From assembly GCA_946885755.1 (NCBI GenBank), contig CAMPHB010000108.1:1-5425 (forward strand): a stretch of 5,425 nt of DNA, in the 5' to 3' direction. Below are positions 1 to 5,425 of the stretch, piece after piece. Both the position numbers and the translations under genes were made by a program. The notes below the pieces were generated by a model. That model saw only the letters and a program-made list of their open reading frames with translations, made no database searches and was not told where the DNA came from. Source of the stretch: an uncultured Methylophaga sp. Its GTDB lineage: Bacteria; Pseudomonadota; Gammaproteobacteria; Nitrosococcales; Methylophagaceae. Numbering within the stretch: the first letter of the stretch is position 1; each line of letters begins with the position of its first letter.

Positions 1-160
1 GTGTTTCAGCAGGGTGCCGGTGACTGTCTCGGGCAGCATTTTCGCTGCTGCGCTGCTCGCTGTTAATAATGTTTTGCAGCGTCTCATCAGCCCAAACGTT
101 TGCCGTTAAACCGAATAACAAACTGCTACTGAGCAACAATGTTTGCAGCGCTTTTAACAT
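1..160 (-). CDS. Predicted exported SAM-dependent methyltransferase (COG4798-like), N-terminal fragment
   Basis: Only the first 53 codons are inside the window; the gene continues past the left edge. Reading the minus strand from the ATG at 160-158, the protein opens with a Sec-type signal peptide: Lys3, a hydrophobic core over about residues 4-20, and a V-W-A cleavage site after Ala24. The mature start carries R-S-x-x-N-x-A-R-D (residues 37-45) followed by R-H-P-A-E-T (48-53). That pattern resembles the N-terminus of the predicted class I methyltransferases of COG4798, which sits just ahead of the SAM-binding fold; the fold itself is not visible here. An AAGGG ribosome binding site lies 8 nt upstream of the ATG. 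The gene is transcribed divergently from the sucrose operon and has no evident link to sucrose. The family call is from recognition of a short motif, so it is moderate; the existence of a secreted or periplasmic protein gene is firmer. Confidence 0.62.
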   Translation of the reverse strand, partial: MLKALQTLLLSSSLLFGLTANVWADETLQNIINSEQRSSENAARDSHRHPAET

Positions 161-168
161 GATGATTT

Positions 169-173
169 CCCTT
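169..173 (-). promoter_or_regulatory. Ribosome binding site of the leftward methyltransferase gene
   Basis: The minus strand reads AAGGG here, 8 nt before the ATG at 160. The good spacing supports that start and the reality of the short partial gene. Confidence 0.6.
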
Positions 174-231
174 ATCAGTTCTAATCTCAATTTCCGACCA
201 TGAATTTAGCGGATAGTTTTGGACTTTGGAT

Positions 232-260
232 TTGTCTTCCTGCAGCAGAGCAGGTAGCTT
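232..260 (+). promoter_or_regulatory. Weak candidate promoter for the sucrose operon
   Basis: TTGTCT at 232-237 and TAGCTT at 255-260 are separated by 17 nt. The -35 match is fair (4 of 6) and the -10 match poor (3 of 6), as could occur for a regulated promoter or by chance. It lies about 70 nt upstream of the preferred SPS start. This is a guess from hexamer matching only. Confidence 0.2.
239..254. repeat. Short inverted repeat, possible operator
   Basis: CCTGC and GCAGG form a perfect 5-bp inverted repeat around a 6-nt centre (AGCAGA). It fills almost all of the spacer of the weak candidate promoter, a typical place for a regulator to bind. Five base pairs can easily arise by chance, so the operator role is speculative. 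Confidence 0.25.
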
Positions 261-288
261 TATTAAAAGATTTTCAGCGTAACAATTT

Positions 289-299
289 GCCGGTCCGGC
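289..299. repeat. GC-rich inverted repeat upstream of the SPS start
   Basis: GCCGG-T-CCGGC is a perfect 5-bp palindrome around one central base. It ends 4 nt before the ATG at 304 and 28 nt before the ATG at 328. The loop is too small for a normal hairpin, so a protein-binding site or chance is more likely than an RNA structure. Confidence 0.25.
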
Positions 300-309
300 G
301 ACCATGACT

Positions 310-314
310 GGAGA
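310..314 (+). promoter_or_regulatory. Candidate ribosome binding site that favours the SPS start at 328
   Basis: GGAGA lies 13 nt upstream of the ATG at 328, a somewhat long spacing. The alternative in-frame ATG at 304 is preceded by a GC-rich stretch with no Shine-Dalgarno-like sequence, so this site tips the choice towards 328. Confidence 0.4.
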
Positions 315-327
315 ATCAAACAGCAAC

Positions 328-2478
328 ATGAATGACACACAAGCACCATTACATATTGCGCTCATCAGTGTGCATGGACTGATTCGTGGTGAGGACCTCG
401 AACTGGGGCGCGATGCCGATACCGGGGGGCAGACTTTGTATGTGCTGGAGCTGGCGCAGGCGCTTTCTGAGCAGCCGCAGGTTGCCAAAGTCGAATTGAT
501 TACCCGCCGTATTGAAGACAGTGCGGTATCTGATGATTACGCCGCTGCAGAAGAAACCATCAACGATAAATTCAGTATTGTCCGTATCGACGCCGGTCCT
601 GCAGGTTATCTGCCCAAAGAACAGCTCTGGGATCATCTTGATAGTTTTGCCGATAATCTGGTCAGTTATTTTCGCCGGCAAAGCCGTTTACCCACTTTGC
701 TGCATAGCCATTATGCTGATGCCGGCCTGGTTGGTGCCCATGTTGCCAATCAGTTGGGGATTGCGCTGATTCATACCGGGCATTCTCTGGGCCGGGTCAA
801 ACGCCGCAGGCTGCTGGCCAGTGGCGTTGATACCACACAGCTGGAGTTGCTCTACAACATGAGCCGGCGTATTGAGGCTGAAGAAATCACGCTGGCCACT
901 GCCGAACAGGTGATCACCAGCACCTATCAGGAAATCGAAGAGCAGTACGAGTTATACGATCATTATCAGCCGGAAAAAATGCGGGTTATTCCACCCGGTA
1001 CCAATGTCCAGCAATTTATCCCGCCGCGCGGTGATGAGCAGCACACCGAGCTTTATGAAACCTTAACCCGCAGCCTGACCGATCCCGATAAACCTCTGAT
1101 TCTGGCGTTGTCGCGTCCCGATAAACGCAAAAATATTGTTGCGCTGATGACCGCTTATGGTGAAAACAAACAGCTGCAACAATTGGCCAATCTGCTGATT
1201 ATTGCTGGCAACCGTGACGATATTGAAGATCTTGAAAGCGGTGCCCGTGAAGTGTTTCAGGAATTGCTGATCGCCATGGATCGCTTTGATTTATATGGCA
1301 AAGTGGCGATGCCCAAACATCATCGGCGGGATCAGGTTGCACAGATTTACCGGATCGCCGCGGCCAGTGGCGGTGTGTTTGTCAATCCGGCGCTGACTGA
1401 ACCGTTTGGTCTGACCTTAATCGAGGCTGCTGCCAGTGGTCTGCCGATTGTCGCCACTGAAGATGGCGGGCCGCGCGATATTATGACGAATTGTCAGAAT
1501 GGCGAACTGATTGATCCCCTGGAAACCAGCACTATCAGCGCTGCCATTCTGAAATTGCTGGAAGATAAATCCCATTGGCAACAATGCCAGAAAAATGGAC
1601 TGGAAGGCGTCCATGCTCATTATTCATGGCAGGCGCATGCGCAGCGTTATCTGGAATTAATTCAGCCGATTGCCAAATCCAATGCCGATTTGCCACAGCC
1701 GGTGGTTATCCGCAGTCCGTCTCGGGTGGAGCGGGCGCTGGTTAGTGATCTCGATTTAAACCTGCTTGGCGATGAAAACTCGCTTAAAGACCTGCTAATC
1801 CTGATGCGTCAGCATCGCAAAACCACCAAGTTTGTTATCGCCACCGGCCGTCGGCTGGATCAGGCGCTGAAGCTGATGAAAAAGCATGGTATTCCCGAGC
1901 CTGATATTTTGATCACGAGCTCCGGCAGTGAAATTTACTATGCACCGAAACTGACGCCTGATACCGCCTGGGCCAAACATATTGATCATTTATGGCAGCC
2001 GCATAAAGTGCGTGATTTGCTGGATGACTTACCGGGTTTAAGTCGTCAGCCAAAAGAAGAACAAAGCCAGTTTAAACTCAGTTATTACATCGATCCGCAG
2101 CAAACCGATCTTGATGATATTAAACGGCTGCTGCACCGTGAGGAGCAATCAGTGCATGCCCAGCTGGCGTTTGGCCAGTTTCTGGATATTTTGCCGCTGC
2201 GGGCTTCTAAAGGCATGGCGCTGCGTTATGTTGCCGATCGCTGGCAATTGCCGCTGGAGCGGATCTTTGTCGCCGGTGGCAGTGGCGCTGATGAAGATAT
2301 GATGCGTGGTAATACACTGGCTGCTGTGGTGGCTAACCGGCATCATGAAGAGCTGTCACAGCTGGAAGACACCTCACATATTTACTTTGCCAAAGCCGCG
2401 TTTGCTGCCGGTATTCTGGAAGCGCTGGACTTTTATCACTTTTTTGACAAAAACTCTCAGGACAACAACGACGCATGA
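328..2478 (+). CDS. sps: Sucrose-phosphate synthase with degenerate C-terminal HAD domain
   Basis: This enzyme transfers glucose from UDP-glucose to fructose-6-phosphate, giving sucrose-6-phosphate, in the cytoplasm. The 716-residue protein is a GT-B, GT4-family glycosyltransferase followed by a phosphatase-like domain, the two-domain layout and size of the Synechocystis enzyme. Visible marks (numbering from 328) are the N-terminal I-S-V-H-G-L-I-R-G and D-A-D-T-G-G-Q-T segment (residues 13-36), H-T-G-H-S-L-G (149-155), R-P-D-K-R-K-N (263-269), and the E-x7-E signature with Glu358 and Glu366. From about residue 470 a HAD fold follows: D-L-D-L-N at 474-478, T-G-R at 506-508, Lys628, and G-G-S-G-A-D at 650-655. 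The Thr of motif I is Asn478 and the first Asp of the last motif is Gly651, so phosphatase activity is unlikely. The ATG at 304 would add eight residues; 328 is preferred because of the ribosome binding site and because conserved sequence begins soon after. The stop codon overlaps the spp start. Confidence 0.95.
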   Translation: MNDTQAPLHIALISVHGLIRGEDLELGRDADTGGQTLYVLELAQALSEQPQVAKVELITRRIEDSAVSDDYAAAEETINDKFSIVRIDAGPAGYLPKEQLWDHLDSFADNLVSYFRRQSRLPTLLHSHYADAGLVGAHVANQLGIALIHTGHSLGRVKRRRLLASGVDTTQLELLYNMSRRIEAEEITLATAEQVITSTYQEIEEQYELYDHYQPEKMRVIPPGTNVQQFIPPRGDEQHTELYETLTRSLTDPDKPLILALSRPDKRKNIVALMTAYGENKQLQQLANLLIIAGNRDDIEDLESGAREVFQELLIAMDRFDLYGKVAMPKHHRRDQVAQIYRIAAASGGVFVNPALTEPFGLTLIEAAASGLPIVATEDGGPRDIMTNCQNGELIDPLETSTISAAILKLLEDKSHWQQCQKNGLEGVHAHYSWQAHAQRYLELIQPIAKSNADLPQPVVIRSPSRVERALVSDLDLNLLGDENSLKDLLILMRQHRKTTKFVIATGRRLDQALKLMKKHGIPEPDILITSSGSEIYYAPKLTPDTAWAKHIDHLWQPHKVRDLLDDLPGLSRQPKEEQSQFKLSYYIDPQQTDLDDIKRLLHREEQSVHAQLAFGQFLDILPLRASKGMALRYVADRWQLPLERIFVAGGSGADEDMMRGNTLAAVVANRHHEELSQLEDTSHIYFAKAAFAAGILEALDFYHFFDKNSQDNNDA

Positions 2479-3332
2479 GCGAACGTTTATTGTTATGTAC
2501 GGATATGGATCGTACCGTGATCCCCAATGGCATGCAGCCGGAACATCCTCAGGCACGACGCCGTTTCCGGGCATTTTGTGCACAGGATAATGTGGTGCTG
2601 GTCTATGTTACCGGCCGGCACCGGCAGCTGGTAGAAAAAGCCATTCGCAGTTACCAGTTGCCACAACCGGACTATGTGATTTCCGATGTCGGTACCAAGA
2701 TTTATAAACAGAATCAGGGTTGGCAGGAACTGGCCAGTTGGAAAAGCGAAATTGACAAAGACTGGCAGGGCCGTAGTCATCAGGATTTAAAGCAGATCCT
2801 CAAAGGCATCAAAGGTCTGAAACTGCAGGAATTAAGCAAACAAAACACCCATAAATTGAGCTATTACCTGCCGTTATATCAGGATAAAACCCCGGTCATC
2901 AATGAAATGCAGCAACGGCTGCAAAACGAGGGTATTAATGCCTCGGTAATGTGGAGCATTGATGAGTTGACCAATATTGGTCTGATTGATGTGTTACCTA
3001 AACATGCGACCAAACTGCATGCCATCCAATTTTTGCAAAACCAGCTCGGTTATCAGCATGATGAAGTGATTTTTGCCGGCGACAGCGGTAACGATATGCC
3101 GGTTTTAGCCAGTAATGTGCAATCAATTCTGGTCAACAATGCCAGTGCCGAAATCAAATCGCTGGCCTATCAGCTGGCCAGTGACAGCGATCAGTTAAAT
3201 CAACTGTTTATTGCCCGTGATGACGGGCCACTGGGCATGAATGGCAACTACAGCGCCGGTGTCTTGCAGGGGGTTTGGCATTTTGCGCCGGCCTTTCGTG
3301 AGGCGCTGCAAACGGAGACTTTTTATGACTGA
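2475..3332 (+). CDS. spp: Sucrose-6-phosphate phosphatase
   Basis: This enzyme hydrolyses sucrose-6-phosphate to sucrose and phosphate, the irreversible last step of sucrose synthesis. The 285-residue protein is a complete HAD-superfamily phosphatase with a C2B-type cap, close to the usual bacterial SPP size. All four catalytic motifs are present: D-M-D-R-T (Asp10 nucleophile, Asp12 acid/base, Thr14), T-G-R (Thr46), Lys180, and G-D-S-G-N-D (Asp203 and Asp207, binding magnesium). The cap lies between, around residues 85-165, with the H-K-L-S-Y-Y segment at 126-131. It starts inside the sps stop (ATGA, 4-nt overlap), with only a weak AGGA 12 nt upstream, so translation is probably coupled to sps. 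Sequence alone cannot exclude activity on related sugar phosphates such as glucosylglycerol or mannosylglycerate phosphates, but position directly after sps makes sucrose phosphate by far the likeliest substrate. Confidence 0.93.
   Translation: MSERLLLCTDMDRTVIPNGMQPEHPQARRRFRAFCAQDNVVLVYVTGRHRQLVEKAIRSYQLPQPDYVISDVGTKIYKQNQGWQELASWKSEIDKDWQGRSHQDLKQILKGIKGLKLQELSKQNTHKLSYYLPLYQDKTPVINEMQQRLQNEGINASVMWSIDELTNIGLIDVLPKHATKLHAIQFLQNQLGYQHDEVIFAGDSGNDMPVLASNVQSILVNNASAEIKSLAYQLASDSDQLNQLFIARDDGPLGMNGNYSAGVLQGVWHFAPAFREALQTETFYD
3314..3317 (+). promoter_or_regulatory. Ribosome binding site that sets the fructokinase start
   Basis: GGAG lies inside the end of spp, 7 nt before the ATG at 3325. The same frame stays open upstream to an ATG at 3241, but that would overlap spp by 92 nt and add residues that do not fit the kinase family. 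Confidence 0.7.
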
Positions 3333-4197
3333 GTCAGCCAGACTGGCGGTATTTGGTGAAGCCTTGTTTGATTGTTTTGCTGAGCAGCAAAAACTCGGCG
3401 GTGCGCCGTTTAATGTCGCCTGGCATTTGCAAGCGTTTGGGGATGCGCCATTATTTATCTCACGGATCGGTGACGACGATTTGGGCCGGCAAATCAGTTC
3501 AGCTATGCAAAATTGGGGCATGACGCTAAGCGGGCTGCAGACGGACCCGGCGCGGCCAACCGGCACTGTTAACGTGACTTTAAAAGGCAGTGAGCCGGAT
3601 TATCAAATCAGTGATAACGTTGCCTACGACTTTATTGATAAAGCAGCGCTGCCGGCTTTGCGTAATGATGCCATTGTCTATCATGGCAGTTTAGCGCTGC
3701 GTCACCGGCAAAATCGTGAGGTACTGGCATATTTGACGCGTAATCCCTCAGTCTCGGTATTTGTGGATGTGAATTTGCGCAAGCCGTGGTGGGATAAGGA
3801 AACGCTTTTCAGCTGGCTGGAGCGGGCCCGTTGGGTCAAGTTGAATGCCGATGAGTTGGCTGAAATTGGTTTTAATTCAGCCGATCTGCAACAAGACATG
3901 ATCCGTATGCAAAGCCATTTTCAGCTGGAACAACTGATTATCACCCGTGGCGAACAAGGCGCGATAGTTCGCTGTAACGACGGTGAGTTATTTGAATTCC
4001 CGCCCGCTAAAGCTGAGCAGGTTAAAGATTGTGTCGGCGCCGGCGATGCGTTTTCGGCGATGTATCTGCATGGCTTATTACAAGGCTGGCCGGTGACGCA
4101 GAGTTTGCCCAAAGCGCAGGCTTTTGCCGCTGCCGTCGTTGGTTTGCAGGGCGCTTTTACCGATGATGCCGCGTTTTATCAGCCATTTACAGGATAA
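3325..4197 (+). CDS. fruK: Fructokinase, PfkB (ribokinase) family
   Basis: This kinase phosphorylates fructose to fructose-6-phosphate, most likely with ATP, in the cytoplasm. It is 290 residues, a normal length for PfkB-family fructokinases. The N-terminus has G-E-A-L-F-D (11-16) and the substrate-site G-G-A-P-F-N-V-A (25-32). An F-V-D-V-N-L-R strand (146-152) is typical of fructokinases in this family. The C-terminal signature is D-C-V-G-A-G-D-A-F-S-A (235-245), with the G-A-G-D anion hole and catalytic base Asp241; the Thr usual at the second position is Cys236. The gene starts 8 nt before spp ends, so it is part of the same transcript. In this context it recovers the fructose freed by amylosucrase and resupplies SPS. 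Other sugar kinases of the family are possible in principle, but the operon strongly favours fructose. The gene is named after the methanotroph cluster and is not the fructose-1-phosphate kinase FruK of enteric bacteria. Confidence 0.9.
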   Translation: MTESARLAVFGEALFDCFAEQQKLGGAPFNVAWHLQAFGDAPLFISRIGDDDLGRQISSAMQNWGMTLSGLQTDPARPTGTVNVTLKGSEPDYQISDNVAYDFIDKAALPALRNDAIVYHGSLALRHRQNREVLAYLTRNPSVSVFVDVNLRKPWWDKETLFSWLERARWVKLNADELAEIGFNSADLQQDMIRMQSHFQLEQLIITRGEQGAIVRCNDGELFEFPPAKAEQVKDCVGAGDAFSAMYLHGLLQGWPVTQSLPKAQAFAAAVVGLQGAFTDDAAFYQPFTG

Positions 4198-4214
4198 TGC
4201 TCTGACTGCTTATG
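4191..4214 (+). other. fruK-ams junction with a two-codon mini-ORF in the ams frame
   Basis: The fruK stop TAA (4195-4197) shares its last base with an ATG at 4197. That ATG is in the ams reading frame but meets TGA at 4203-4205 after one more codon; the ams ATG follows at 4212. The best Shine-Dalgarno match, AGGA at 4191-4194, lies only 2 nt before the ATG at 4197 but 17 nt before 4212, so it suits neither start well. Initiation at 4212 may depend on ribosomes finishing fruK and re-initiating. Confidence 0.4.
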
Positions 4215-5425
4215 TATGAACAACAATCGCACTCTTTATTAAACGCTATTTTGAATCAGATCGAGCCGGAGTTTGCCCGGGTCGATTTACGCTATTTTTA
4301 CACCCGTCTCGGCGCCAATTTCTACGCCATTCATTCGCTGTTTGAAAAGCTCTACGGTAAGCGCCCGGATTTTGCCGAACAGGCGCAGCGCCTGGTCGAA
4401 ACCATGGCCCGGCAATACATTAACCGGCCGGAAAAACTACGTCAGCTGGATATTGAACGCGAGCAGGATTTTAACTGGTTTCTCAGTCAGAAATGGGTGG
4501 GCATGGCCTTGTATGCCAATGGGTTTGCCAAAGATCTGAACGGCATGCGTGAGCATCTGCATTATTTTCAGGATCTCGGCGTTAATCTGCTGCATGTGAT
4601 GCCGATCATGCGTTGCCCTGAAGGCAAGAGTGATGGCGGTTATGCGGTCAGCGATTTCCGGCAGATCGACCCACGGGTGGGCAATCTTGATGATTTACGC
4701 GAACTGGCCGACGATATGCGCCAGCGGGATATGTTGCTGGTGCTGGATGTAGTGCTCAATCACACCTCGGATCAGCACGAGTGGGCCGAAAAAGCCAAAG
4801 CCGGTTATGCACCGTACCCCGATTATTATTACACCTTCGAAAACCGGCATGTGCCGGATATGTTTGAACAAAGTATGCCGGAGGTATTTCCGGAAACCGC
4901 ACCGGGTAACTTCACCTGGAATGAGCAAATGCAACGCTGGGTGATGACAGTATTTAATGATTACCAGTGGGATCTGAATTATTCCAATCCGGCGGTATTT
5001 ATCGAAATGCTCGACGTGATTCTGTTCTGGGCCAATCAAGGGACGGACATTCTGCGCCTTGATGCGGTGGCATTTTTATGGAAAAAAATCGGCAGTGCCT
5101 GTCAGAATGAACGGGAAGCGCATCTGATTCTGCAACTGCTTAAAGATTGCTGTCAGGTCACTGCGCCGGGTGTGCTGTTTATCGCTGAGGCTATTGTCGC
5201 GCCGGTTGAAGTCATTAAATATTTCGGTGAAGATGCGGTTATCGCCAAAGAATGTGAAATCGCCTACAACGCCACCTTTATGGCACTGATGTGGGATGCT
5301 GTCGCCACCAAAAATGCCCGGTTATTGAAGCAGGGTATTCAAAGCCTGCCAGTCAAACTCGATGGCGCTACCTGGCTTAACTATATCCGTTGTCATGACG
5401 ATATTGGTCTGGGGTTTGATGATCG
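4212..5425 (+). CDS. ams: Amylosucrase, GH13 subfamily 4 (3' end beyond window)
   Basis: Amylosucrase splits sucrose, adds the glucose to an alpha-1,4-glucan and releases fructose, with some hydrolysis. The window holds 404 codons; the Neisseria polysaccharea enzyme has about 636 residues, so the rest of the C-terminal region is missing here. After an all-helical N-terminal domain (about 1-90), the (beta/alpha)8 barrel shows P-E-G-K-S-D-G-G-Y-A-V (136-146), D-V-V-L-N-H-T-S (179-186), nucleophile Asp284 in I-L-R-L-D-A-V-A-F, acid/base Glu326 in A-E-A-I-V, and C-H-D-D-I-G (394-399) with transition-state stabiliser Asp396. Asp141, Tyr144, His184, Arg282 and Asp397 match residues of the sucrose pocket. 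The position I align with Neisseria Arg226 is Pro223. The ATG at 4212 is chosen because an in-frame stop lies at 4203-4205; no good ribosome binding site precedes it. Sucrose hydrolase is the main alternative, which sequence alone cannot fully separate. Confidence 0.9.
   Translation, partial: MYEQQSHSLLNAILNQIEPEFARVDLRYFYTRLGANFYAIHSLFEKLYGKRPDFAEQAQRLVETMARQYINRPEKLRQLDIEREQDFNWFLSQKWVGMALYANGFAKDLNGMREHLHYFQDLGVNLLHVMPIMRCPEGKSDGGYAVSDFRQIDPRVGNLDDLRELADDMRQRDMLLVLDVVLNHTSDQHEWAEKAKAGYAPYPDYYYTFENRHVPDMFEQSMPEVFPETAPGNFTWNEQMQRWVMTVFNDYQWDLNYSNPAVFIEMLDVILFWANQGTDILRLDAVAFLWKKIGSACQNEREAHLILQLLKDCCQVTAPGVLFIAEAIVAPVEVIKYFGEDAVIAKECEIAYNATFMALMWDAVATKNARLLKQGIQSLPVKLDGATWLNYIRCHDDIGLGFDD

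Larger units (their letters stand above)
161..327. promoter_or_regulatory. Divergent intergenic region with presumed promoters for both directions
   Basis: These 167 nt separate the leftward methyltransferase gene from the rightward sucrose operon, so promoters for both must lie here or, for the operon, nowhere else in the window. No strong consensus sigma-70 promoter stands out on either strand. The best rightward candidate is TTGTCT (232-237) and TAGCTT (255-260) with a 17-nt spacer, which matches the consensus at only 7 of 12 positions. On the minus strand a TTGAGA hexamer (5 of 6 to the -35 consensus) lies at about 184-189, but the matching -10 position would overlap the start codon, so it is not convincing. 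Two short inverted repeats are listed separately. No riboswitch or small gene was recognised. Confidence 0.45.

Noticed and set aside
126..488. Minus-strand open frame of 120 codons spanning the intergenic region and the start of sps
   Set aside because: It lies mostly antisense to the strongly conserved SPS N-terminus and overlaps the methyltransferase start in another frame. Its composition (Ser, Cys and Pro rich) looks like an antisense shadow, and it shows no recognisable domain.
3241..3324. Longer fructokinase starting at the ATG at 3241
   Set aside because: It would overlap spp by 92 nt and prepend residues that do not fit the PfkB N-terminus. The ATG at 3325 has a well-spaced GGAG and begins just before the conserved first strand.
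4198..4211. Terminator or separate promoter between fruK and ams
   Set aside because: The gap is only 14 nt and contains no hairpin or T-run, so the genes are better read as one transcript.
4695..5039. Minus-strand open frame of 114 codons inside ams
   Set aside because: It is antisense to the conserved catalytic barrel of amylosucrase, and no domain or convincing start was found.
1..5425. A novel defence, mobile or RNA-based system
   Set aside because: Nearly the whole window is accounted for by recognisable metabolic genes. I saw no transposase, terminal repeats, regularly spaced repeats, tRNA or rRNA segments, or unknown conserved genes.

Overview
The window is an ordinary but well-defined sucrose-metabolism locus from a Gram-negative bacterium, most likely a gammaproteobacterium. 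This rests on roughly balanced base composition, Shine-Dalgarno-type starts, a Sec signal peptide on the flanking gene, and gene content. The order sps-spp-fruK-ams is the one known from halotolerant methanotrophs such as Methylotuvimicrobium (Methylomicrobium) alcaliphilum, where sucrose is made as a compatible solute. Related clusters occur in other methylotrophs and marine gammaproteobacteria. No genus is assigned.

Layout. Positions 1-160 (minus strand) hold the 5' end of a gene for a predicted methyltransferase with a signal peptide; it runs off the left edge. Positions 161-327 are a 167-nt divergent intergenic region containing the presumed promoters of both directions and two short inverted repeats. 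From 328 to the right edge, four plus-strand genes are packed as one operon: sucrose-phosphate synthase (328-2478), sucrose-phosphate phosphatase (2475-3332, ATGA overlap), a PfkB-family fructokinase (3325-4197, 8-nt overlap), and amylosucrase (4212 to the edge, 14-nt gap, 3' end missing).

How the genes work together (family knowledge plus inference). SPS joins UDP-glucose and fructose-6-phosphate into sucrose-6-phosphate. SPP hydrolyses this to sucrose. Amylosucrase cleaves sucrose, passing glucose to an alpha-1,4-glucan and releasing fructose. Fructokinase returns the fructose to fructose-6-phosphate. The operon therefore encodes both accumulation and recycling of sucrose, and a route from sucrose into glycogen-like polymer.

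Points of interest are modest: a degenerate phosphatase-like domain fused to SPS next to an intact separate SPP, an ambiguous SPS start, an in-frame two-codon mini-ORF just before the amylosucrase start, an inverted repeat in a possible promoter spacer, and an apparently exported methyltransferase. I saw no mobile element, CRISPR array, RNA gene or convincing terminator, and nothing that looks like an undescribed system.
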